NCBI RefSeq assembly: GCF_051020975.1
Contig: NW_027478167.1
Location: forward strand, 9,300,001 to 9,364,000
Direction: 5' to 3'
DNA length: 64,000 nt
Source: Osmia lignaria lignaria
Lineage: Eukaryota > Arthropoda > Insecta > Hymenoptera > Megachilidae
Part shown: piece after piece, positions 53,101 to 61,584 of the stretch
Numbering within the stretch: the stretch's first letter is position 1
Layout of the letters: each line of letters starts with the position of its first letter
Notes under the pieces: model-generated
What the model was told of the DNA's origin: nothing
Database searches by the model: none
What the model saw: the letters and a program-made list of their open reading frames with translations, nothing else
Program-made: the position numbers and the translations under genes

Positions 53101-55464
53101 ACTACGCATCTGATCAAAAAATATCATAGAACATAAAAAGTAGGAAACATAATTCCCTACAAATAAAGTCTCTTAACATTTTGCCATAGCTCGCTTCGTT
53201 TCCGAGATATTTGCAGATTTATCTCAAGGGAAGGGGCCTGACGGACATATTTCGAGATATTTCTTCTTCTTGTTGTTCTTCTTCTGCACAGCGAAGCTGG
53301 AAGTGGCATTCGCAGCTCGCTATAGTGCAGAGTTATCTCAAAGAAAGGGGCCACGGTGTTTCTGTATCTCTATTATGTTGGTGCGGCTTCGGAACTTTTA
53401 AATATCTTGATATATCTCGAGAACTACGCATCTGATCAAAAAATATGATAGAACATAAAAAGTAGGAAACTTAATTCTCTACAAAAAAGGTCTCTTAACA
53501 TTTTGCCATAGCTCGCTTCGTTTCCGAGATATTTGCACATTTATCTCAAGGGAAGGGGCCTAACGGACATATTTCGAGATATTTCTTCTTCTTGTTGTTC
53601 TTCTTCTGCACAGCTAAGCTGGAAGTGGCATTTGCGGCTCGCACTAGTGCAGAGTTATCTCAAAGAAAGGGGCCACGGTGTTTCTGTATCTCTATTATGT
53701 TGGTGCGGCTTCGGAACTTTTAAATATCTCGATATATCTCGAAAACTACGCTTCTGATCAAAAAATATCATAGAACATAAATTGTAGGAAACATAATTCT
53801 CTACAAAAAAGGTCTCTTAACATTTTGCCATAGCTCGCTTCGTTTCCGAGATATTTGCAGATATATCTCAAGGGAAGGGGCCTGACGGACATATTTCGAG
53901 ATATTTCTTCTTCTTGTTGTTCTTCTTCTGCACAGCGAAGCTGGAAGTGGCATTTGCAGCTCGCAAGAGTGCAGAGTTATCTCAAAGAAAGGGGCCACGG
54001 TGTTTCTGTATCTCTATTATGTTGGTGCGGCTTCGGAACTTTTAAATATCTTGATATATCTCGAGAACTACGCATCTGATCAAAAAATATGATAGAACAT
54101 AAAAAGTAGGAAACTTAATTCTCTACAAAAAAGGTCTCTTAACATTTTGCCATAGCTCGCTTCGTTTCCGAGATATTTGCAGATTTATCTCAAGGGAAGG
54201 GGCCTGTCGGACAGATTTCGAGATATTTCTTCTTCTTGTTGTTCTTCTTCTGCACAGCTAAGCTGGAAGTGACATTTGCAGCTCGCAATAGTGCAGAGTT
54301 ATCTCAAAGAAAGGGGCCACGGTGTTTCTGTATCTCTATTATGTTGGTGCGGCTTCGGAACTTTTAAATATCTTGATATATCTCGAGAACTACGCATCTG
54401 ATCAAAAAATATCATAGAACATAAAAAGTAGGAAACATAATTCCCTACAAATAAAGTCTCTTAACATTTTGCCATAGCTCGCTTCGTTTCCGAGATATTT
54501 GCAGATTTATCTCAAGGGAAGGGGCCTGACGGACATATTTCGAGATATTTCTTCTTCTTGTTGTTCTTCTTCTGCACAGCGAAGCTGGAAGTGGCATTCG
54601 CAGCTCGCTATAGTGCAGAGTTATCTCAAAGAAAGGGGCCACGGTGTTTCTGTATCTCTATTATGTTGGTGCGGCTTCGGAACTTTTAAATATCTTGATA
54701 TATCTCGAGAACTACGCATCTGATCAAAAAATATGATAGAACATAAAAAGTAGGAAACTTAATTCTCTACAAAAAAGGTCTCTTAACATTTTGCCATAGC
54801 TCGCTTCGTTTCCGAGATATTTGCAGATATATCTCAAGGGAAGGGGCCTGACGGACATATTTCGAGATATTTCTTCTTCTTGTTGTTCTTCTTCTGCACA
54901 GCGAAGCTGGAAGTGGCATTTGCAGCTCGCAAGAGTGCAGAGTTATCTCAAAGAAAGGGGCCACGGTGTTTCTGTATCTCTATTATGTTGGTGCGGCTTC
55001 GGAACTTTTAAATATCTTGATATATCTCGAGAACTACGCATCTGATCACAAAATATGATAGAAGATAAAAAGTAGGAAACTTAATTCTCTACAAAAAAGG
55101 TCTCTTAACATTTTGCCATAGCTCGCTTCGTTTCCGAGATATTTGCAGATTTATCTCAAGGGAAGGGGCCTGTCGGACAGATTTCGAGATATTTCTTCTT
55201 CTTGTTGTTCTTCTTCTGCACAGCTAAGCTGGAAGTGACATTTGCAGCTCGCAATAGTGCAGAGTTATCTCAAAGAAAGGGGCCACGGTGTTTCTGTATC
55301 TCTATTATGTTGGTGCGGCTTCGGAACTTTTAAATATCTTGATATATCTCGAGAACTACGCATCTGATCAAAAAATATCATAGAACATAAAAAGTAGGAA
55401 ACCTAATTCTCTACAAAAAAGGTCTCTTAACATTTTGCCATAGCTCGCTTCGTTTCCGAGATAT

Positions 55465-58400
55465 TTGCAGATTTATCTCAAGGGAAGGGGCCTGACGGAC
55501 ATATTTCGAGATATTTCTTCTTCTTGTTGTTCTTCTTCTGCACAGCTATGCTGGGAGTGGCATTTGCAGCTCGCAATAGTGCAGAGTTATCTCAAAGAAA
55601 GGGGCCACGGTGTTTCTGTACCTCTATTATGTTGGTGCGGCTTCGGAACTTTTAAATATCTTGATATATCTCGAGAACTACGCATCTGATCAAAAAATAT
55701 CATAGAACATAGAAAGTAGCAAACTTAATTCTCCACAAAAAAGCTGTCTTAACATTTTGCCATAGCTCGCTTCGTTTCCGAGATATTTGCAGATTTATCT
55801 CAAGGGAAGGCGCCTGACGGACATGTTTCGAGATATTTCTTCTTCTTGTTGTTCTTCTTCTGCACAGCTAAACTGGAAGTGGCATTTCCAGCTCGCAATA
55901 GTGCAGAGTTATCTCAAAGAAAGGGGCCACGGTGTTTCTGTATCTCTATTATGTTGGTGCGGCTTCGGAACTTTTAAATATCTTGATATATCTCGAGATC
56001 TACGCATCTGATCAAAAAATATCATACAACATAAAAAGTAGGAAACCTAATTCTCTACAAAAAAGGTCTCTTAACATTTTGCCATAGCTCGCTTCGTTTC
56101 CGAGATATTTGCAGATTTATCTCAAGGGAAGGGGCCTGACGGACATATTTCGAGATATTTCTTCTTCTTGTTGTTCTTCTTCTGCACAGCTAAACTGGAA
56201 GTGGCATTTCCAGCTCGCAATAGAGCAGAGTTATCTCAAAGAAAGGGGCCACGGTGTTTCTGTATCTCTATTATGTTGGTGCGGCTTCGGAACTTTTAAA
56301 TATCTTGATATATCTCGGGAACTACGCATCTGATCAAAAAATATCATAGAACATAAAAAGTAGGAAACTTAATTCTCTACAAAAAAGGTCTCTTAACATT
56401 TTGCCATAGCTCGCTTCGTTTCCGAGATATTTGCAGATTTATCTCAAGGGAAGGGGCCTGACGGACATATTTCGAGATATTTCTTCTTCTTGTTGTTCTT
56501 CTTCTGCACAGCTATGCTGGGAGTGGCATTTGCAGCTCGCAATAGTGCAGAGTTATCTCAAAGAAAGGGGCCACGGTGTTTCTGTACCTCTATTATGTTG
56601 GTGCGGCTTCGGAACTTTTAAATATCTTGATATATCTCGAGAACTACGCATCTGATCAAAAAATATCATAGAACATAGAAAGTAGCAAACTTAATTCTCC
56701 ACAAAAAAGCTGTCTTAACATTTTGCCATAGCTCGCTTCGTTTCCGAGATATTTGCAGATTTATCTCAAGGGAAGGCGCCTGACGGACATGTTTCGAGAT
56801 ATTTCTTCTTCTTGTTGTTCTTCTTCTGCACAGCTAAACTGGAAGTGGCATTTCCAGCTCGCAATAGTGCAGAGTTATCTCAAAGAAAGGGGCCACGGTG
56901 TTTCTGTATCTCTATTATGTTGGTGCGGCTTCGGAACTTTTAAATATCTTGATATATCTCGAGAACTACGCATCTGATCAAAAAATATCATAGAACATAA
57001 AAAGTAGGAAACTTAATTCTCTACAAAAAAGGTCTCTTAACATTTTGCCATAGCTCGCTTCGTTTCCGAGATATTTGCAGATTTATCTCAAGGGAAGGGG
57101 CCTGACCGACATATTTCGAGATATTTCTTCTTCTTGTTGTTCTTCTTCTGCACAGCTAAGCTGGAAGTGGCATTTACAGCTCGCAATAGTGCAGAGTTAT
57201 CTCAAAGAAAGGGGCCACGGTGTTTCTGTATCTCTATTATGTTGGTGCGGCTTCGGAACTTTTAAATATCTTGATATATCTCGAGAACTACGCATCTGAT
57301 CAAGAAATATCATAGAACATAAAAAGTAGGAAACTTAATTCTCTACAAAAAAGGTCTCTTAACATTTTGCCATAGCTCGCTTCGTTTCCGATATATTTGC
57401 AGATTTATCTCAAGGGAAGGGGCCTGACGGACATATTTCGAGATATTTCTTCTTCTTGTTGTTCTTCTTCTGCACAGCTAAGCTGGAAGTGGCATTTGCA
57501 GCTCGCAACAGTGCAGAGTTATCTCAAAGAAAGGGGCCACGGTGTTTCTGTATCTCTATTATGTTGGTGCGGCTTCGGAACTTTTAAATATCTTGATATA
57601 TCTCGGGAACTACGCATCTGATCAAAAAATATCATAGAACATAAAAAGTAGGAAACTTAATTCTCTACAAAAAAAGGTCTCTTAACATTTTGCCATAGCT
57701 CGCTTCGTTTCCGAGATATTTGCAGATTTATCTCAAGGGAAGGGGCCTGACGGACATATTTCGAGATATTTCTTCTTCTTGTTGTTCTTCTTCTGCACAG
57801 CTATGCTGGGAGTGGCATTTGCAGCTCGCAATAGTGCAGGGTTATCTCAAAGAAAGGGGCCACGGTGTTTCTGTATCTCTATTATGTTGGTGCGGCTTCG
57901 GAACTTTTAAATATCTTGATATATCTCGAGAACTACGCATCTGATCAAGAAATATCATAGAACATAGAAAGTAGCAAACTTAATTCTCCACAAAAAAGCT
58001 CTCTTAACATTTTGCCATAGCTCGCTTCGTTTCCGAGATATTTGCAGATTTATCTCAAGGGAAGGGGCCTGACGGACATGTTTCGAGATATTTCTTCTTC
58101 TTGTTGTTCTTCTTCTGCACAGCTAAACTGGAAGTGGCATTTCCAGCTCGCAATAGTGCAGAGTTATCTCAAAGAAAGGGGCCACGGTGTTTCTGTATCT
58201 CTATTATGTTGGTGCGGCTTCGGAACTTTTAAATATCTTGATATATCTCGAGATCTACGCATCTGATCAAAAAATATCATACAACATAAAAAGTAGGAAA
58301 CCTAATTCTCTACAAAACAGGTCTCTTAACATTTTGCCATAGCTCGCTTCGTTTCCGAGATATTTGCAAATTTATCTCAAGGGAAGGGGCCTGACGGACA

Positions 58401-59007
58401 TATTTCGAGATATTTCTTCTTCTTGTTGTTCTTCTTCTGCACAGCTAAACTGGAAGTGGCATTTCCAGCTCGCAATAGTGCAGAGTTATCTCAAAGAAAG
58501 GGGCCACGGTGTTTCTGTATCTCTATTATGTTGGTGCGGCTTCGGAACTTTTAAATATCTTGATATATCTCGAGAACTACGCATCTGATCAAGAAATATC
58601 ATAGAACATAAAAAGTAGGAAACTTAATTCTCTACAAAAAAGGTCTCTTAACATTTTGCCATAGCTCGCTTCGTTTCCGATATATTTGCAGATTTATCTC
58701 AAGGGAAGGGGCCTGACGGACATATTTCGAGATATTTCTTCTTCTTGTTGTTCTTCTTCTGCACAGCTAAGCTGGAAGTGGCATTTGCAGCTCGCAATAG
58801 TGCAGAGTTATCTCAAAGAAAGGGGCCACGGTGTTTCTGTATCTCTATTATGTTGGTGCGGCTTCGGAACTTTTAAATATCTTGATATATCTCGAGAACT
58901 ACGCATCTGATCAAAAAATATCATAGAACATAAAAAGTAGGAAACTTAATTCTCTACAAAAAAGGTCTCTTAACGTTTTGCCATAGCTCGCTTCCTTTCC
59001 GAGATAT
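55465..59007 (+). repeat. Zone 8a: older octamer-related monomers
   Basis: Eleven monomers of the types that make up the next block: 'ctatgctggga' with 'tgtacctc', 'gacatgtttcg' with 'gtagcaaacttaattctccac' upstream, 'aaactgg...ttccagc', and plain copies. Segment 56,431-57,074 nearly repeats 55,465-56,108, 966 bp away. The run 57,075-58,363 matches 59,974-61,262 at an offset of 2,899 bp (nine units plus one base), whereas 58,686 onward matches at 2,577 bp, so the zone itself contains an exchange joint near 58,364-58,685. Confidence 0.8.
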
Positions 59008-61263
59008 TTGCAGATTTATCTCAAGGGAAGGGGCCTGACGGACATATTTCGAGATATTTCTTCTTCTTGTTGTTCTTCTTCTGCACAGCTATGCTGGGAG
59101 TGGCATTTGCAGCTCGCAATAGTGCAGAGTTATCTCAAAGAAAGGGGCCACGGTGTTTCTGTACCTCTATTATGTTGGTGCGGCTTCGGAACTTTTAAAT
59201 ATCTTGATATATCTCGAGAACTACGCATCTGATCAAAAAATATCATAGAACATAGAAAGTAGCAAACTTAATTCTCCACAAAAAAGCTGTCTTAACATTT
59301 TGCCATGGCTCGCTTCGTTTCCGAGATATTTGCAGATTTATCTCAAGGGAAGGGGCCTGACGGACATGTTTCGAGATATTTCTTCTTCTTGTTGTTCTTC
59401 TTCTGCACAGCTAAACTGGAAGTGGCATTTCCAGCTCGCAATAGTGCAGAGTTATCTCAAAGAAAGGGGCCACGGTGTTTCTGTATCTCTATTATGTTGG
59501 TGCGGCTTCGGAACTTTTAAATGTCTTGATATATCTCGAGATCTACGCATCTGATCAAAAAATATCATACAACATAAAAAGTAGGAAACCTAATTCTCTA
59601 CAAAAAAGGTCTCTTAACATTTTGCCATAGCTCGCTTCGTTTCCGAGATATTTGCAAATTTATCTCAAGGGAAGGGGCCTGACGGACATATTTCGAGATA
59701 TTTCTTCTTCTTGTTGTTCTTCTTCTGCACAGCTAAACTGGAAGTGGCATTTCCAGCTCGCAATAGTGCAGAGTTATCTCAAAGAAAGGGGCCACGGTGT
59801 TTCTGTATCTCTATTATGTTGGTGCGGCTTCGGAACTTTTAAATATCTTGATATATCTCGAGAACTACGCATCTGATCAAAAAATATCATAGAACATAAA
59901 AAGTAGGAAACTTAATTCTCTACAAAAAAGGTCTCTTAACATTTTGCCATAGCTCGCTTCGTTTCCGAGATATTTGCAGATTTATCTCAAGGGAAGGGGC
60001 CTGACGGACATATTTCGAGATATTTCTTCTTCTTGTTGTTCTTCTTCTGCACAGCTAAGCTGGAAGTGGCATTTACAGCTCGCAATAGTGCAGAGTTATC
60101 TCAAAGAAAGGGGCCACGGTGTTTCTGTATCTCTATTATGTTGGTGCGGCTTCGGAACTTTTAAATATCTTGATATATCTCGAGAACTACGCATCTGATC
60201 AAGAAATATCATAGAACATAAAAAGTAGGAAACTTAATTCTCTACAAAAAAGGTCTCTTAACATTTTGCCATAGCTCGCTTCGTTTCCGATATATTTGCA
60301 GATTTATCTCAAGGGAAGGGGCCTGACGGACATATTTCGAGATATTTCTTCTTCTTGTTGTTCTTCTTCTGCACAGCTAAGCTGGAAGTGGCATTTGCAG
60401 CTCGCAATAGTGCGGAGTTATCTCAAAGAAAGGGGCCACGGTGTTTCTGTATCTCTATTATGTTGGTGCGGCTTCGGAACTTTTAAATATCTTGATATAT
60501 CTCGGGAACTACGCACCTGATCAAAAAATATCATAGAACATAAAAAGTAGGAAACTTAATTCTCTACAAAAAAAGGTCTCTTAACATTTTGCCATAGCTC
60601 GCTTCGTTTCCGAGATATTTGCAGATTTATCTCAAGGGAAGGGGCCTGACGGACATATTTCGAGATATTTCTTCTTCTTGTTGTTCTTCTTCTGCACAGC
60701 TATGCTGGGAGTGGCATTTGCAGCTCGCAATAGTGCAGAGTTATCTCAAAGAAAGGGGCCACGGTGTTTCTGTATCTCTATTATGTTGGTGCGGCTTCGG
60801 AACTTTTAAATATCTTGATATATCTCGAGAACTACGCATCTGATCAAAAAATATCATAGAACATAGAAAGTAGCAAACTTAATTCTCCACAAAAAAGCTC
60901 TCTTAACATTTTGCCATAGCTCGCTTCGTTTCCGAGATATTTGCAGATTTATCTCAAGGCAAGGGGCCTGACGGACATGTTTCGAGATATTTCTTCTTCT
61001 TGTTGTTCTTCTTCTGCACAGCTAAACTGGAAGTGGCATTTCCAGCTCGCAATAGTGCAGATTTATCTCAAAGAAAGGGGCCACGGTGTTTCTGTATCTC
61101 TATTATGTTGGTGCGGCTTCGGAACTTTTAAATATCTTGATATATCTCGAGATCTACGCATCTGATCAAAAAATATCATACAACATAAAAAGTAGGAAAC
61201 CTAATTCTCTACAAAACAGGTCTCTTAACATTTTGCCATAGCTCGCTTCGTTTCCGAGATATT

Positions 61264-61296
61264 TGCAGATTTATCTCAAGGGAAGGGGCCTGACGG
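61264..61296 (+). repeat. Box A: first half of an internal direct repeat
   Basis: Begins 'tgcagatttatctcaag' and ends 'cctgacgg'. It aligns to box B, 114 bp downstream in the same monomer, with 28 of 31 aligned bases identical and one 2-base gap. The pair recurs in the monomers across the window. In many monomers of the left half, box A instead reads 'gattcagctcaaagg', a linked set of changes that defines a variant class. Confidence 0.85.
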
Positions 61297-61311
61297 ACAT
61301 ATTTCGAGATA

Positions 61312-61343
61312 TTTCTTCTTCTTGTTGTTCTTCTTCTGCACAG
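61312..61343 (+). other. Interrupted pyrimidine tract ending in CAG, resembling a 3' splice site
   Basis: The segment is built of TTC triplets with a few G interruptions and ends 'tctgcacag'. It is present in every monomer I looked at, with scattered variants such as 'ttcctctgc' and 'ttgtccttc'. The layout (pyrimidine-rich tract, no AG inside it, then NCAG) looks like a splice acceptor. In monomers carrying 'cctaacgg' instead of 'cctgacgg', a CTAAC branch-point-like string lies about 50 bases upstream of the CAG. There is no evidence in the sequence that the array is transcribed or spliced. Confidence 0.4.
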
Positions 61344-61351
61344 CTAAGCTG
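61341..61351 (+). repeat. 11-bp palindrome CAGCTAAGCTG
   Basis: CAGCT and AGCTG are perfect inverted arms around a single A. It is intact in most monomers. It is broken in three recurring classes: 'cagctaaactg' (for example near 3,070, 38,160 and 63,600), 'cagctatgctg' (46,130 onward) and 'cagcgaagctg' (46,452 onward). A class with 'cagctgagctg' near 23,026 and 23,670 changes only the centre. Confidence 0.8.
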
Positions 61352-61377
61352 GAAGTGGCATTTGCAGCTCGCAATAG

Positions 61378-61408
61378 TGCAGAGTTATCTCAAAGAAAGG
61401 GGCCACGG
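61378..61408 (+). repeat. Box B: second half of an internal direct repeat
   Basis: Begins 'tgcagagttatctcaaag' and ends 'ggggccacgg'. It matches box A, including the TGCAGA start, TTATCTCAA core and GGGGCC end. Box B varies much less across the array than box A; the usual changes are 'aaagagagg' for 'aaagaaagg' and isolated single bases. Confidence 0.85.
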
Positions 61409-61463
61409 TGTTTCTGTATCTCTATTATGTTGGTGCGGCTTCGGAACTTTTAAATATCTTGAT

Positions 61464-61473
61464 ATATCTCGAG
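61464..61473 (+). repeat. Inverted ATATCTCGAG motif with CTCGAG palindrome
   Basis: In this monomer class the motif reads 'atatctcgagaac' and contains the 8-bp palindrome TCTCGAGA. In the alternative class it reads 'atatctcgaaaac' (for example 296-308). The reverse complement, GTTTTCGAGATAT, differs by one base from GTTTCCGAGATAT, which lies in direct orientation near the unit end (for example 82-94). The CTCGAG string would give an XhoI fragment pattern reporting the class order. Confidence 0.75.
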
Positions 61474-61584
61474 AACTACGCATCTGATCAAAAAATATCA
61501 TAGAACATAAAAAGTAGGAAACTTAATTCTCTACAAAAAAGGTCTCTTAACGTTTTGCCATAGCTCGCTTCCTTTCCGAGATAT

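Larger units (their letters stand above)
45808..55464 (+). repeat. Zone 7: 1,609-bp pentamer grading into a 2,575-bp octamer
   Basis: Pentamer units lie at 47,739-49,347 and 49,348-50,957, in the order: 'gcacattt' monomer, 'aactaagcatc' monomer, 'gcagacttatc' monomer, 'ctatgctggga' monomer, 'cagcgaagctgg...cattcgcagctcgctatag' monomer. The missing base sits in 'aacttattttctac'. Octamer units lie at 50,314-52,888 and 52,889-55,464, sharing five monomers in order; the last three monomers of the second repeat a local pattern again. Units with 'cctgtcggacag' occur at 47,096, 51,602, 54,177 and 55,143. Confidence 0.9.
59008..61584 (+). repeat. 2,577-bp octamer, copy 1
   Basis: Eight monomers ordered: 'ctatgctggga' with 'tgtacctc'; 'gacatgtttcg' with 'aaatgtcttg'; 'gcaaattt' with 'ttccagc'; 'catttacagc'; 'agtgcggag' with 'acgcacctg'; 'ctatgctggga'; 'aaggcaagg' with 'gacatgtttcg'; and a plain copy with 'aacgttttgcc' and 'cttcctttccg' at its end. 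The extra base over 8 x 322 is a seventh A in 'acaaaaaaagg' near 60,568. Copy 2 follows directly. Confidence 0.92.
61263..61584 (+). repeat. Reference monomer (322 bp) used for the anatomy entries
   Basis: This copy is close to the commonest form in the right half of the window, so it serves as a map. In order it holds: box A (61264-61296), the first TTTCGAGATAT motif (61302-61312), an interrupted pyrimidine tract ending in CAG (61312-61343), an 11-bp palindrome (61341-61351), the main class-defining variable segment (61351-61380), box B (61378-61408), a conserved central segment (61390-61458), an inverted ATATCTCGA motif with an XhoI-type CTCGAG (61464-61473), a TGATCA site (61485-61490), two or three A-tracts with the 'gtaggaaac' segment, and the second direct motif TTTCCGAGATAT near the end. 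About 39% GC in a hand count of a neighbouring monomer. Confidence 0.9.

Noticed and set aside
61464..61473. TATA-box promoter at 'gatatatctc'
   Set aside because: AT-rich strings of this type occur by composition and no downstream transcript start or gene supports it.
61490..61545. Phased A-tracts giving intrinsic DNA curvature
   Set aside because: A-tracts start roughly 19 and 26 bases apart, so they are not cleanly in phase with the 10.5-bp helix. Some bend is possible, but the sequence alone does not support a strong claim.
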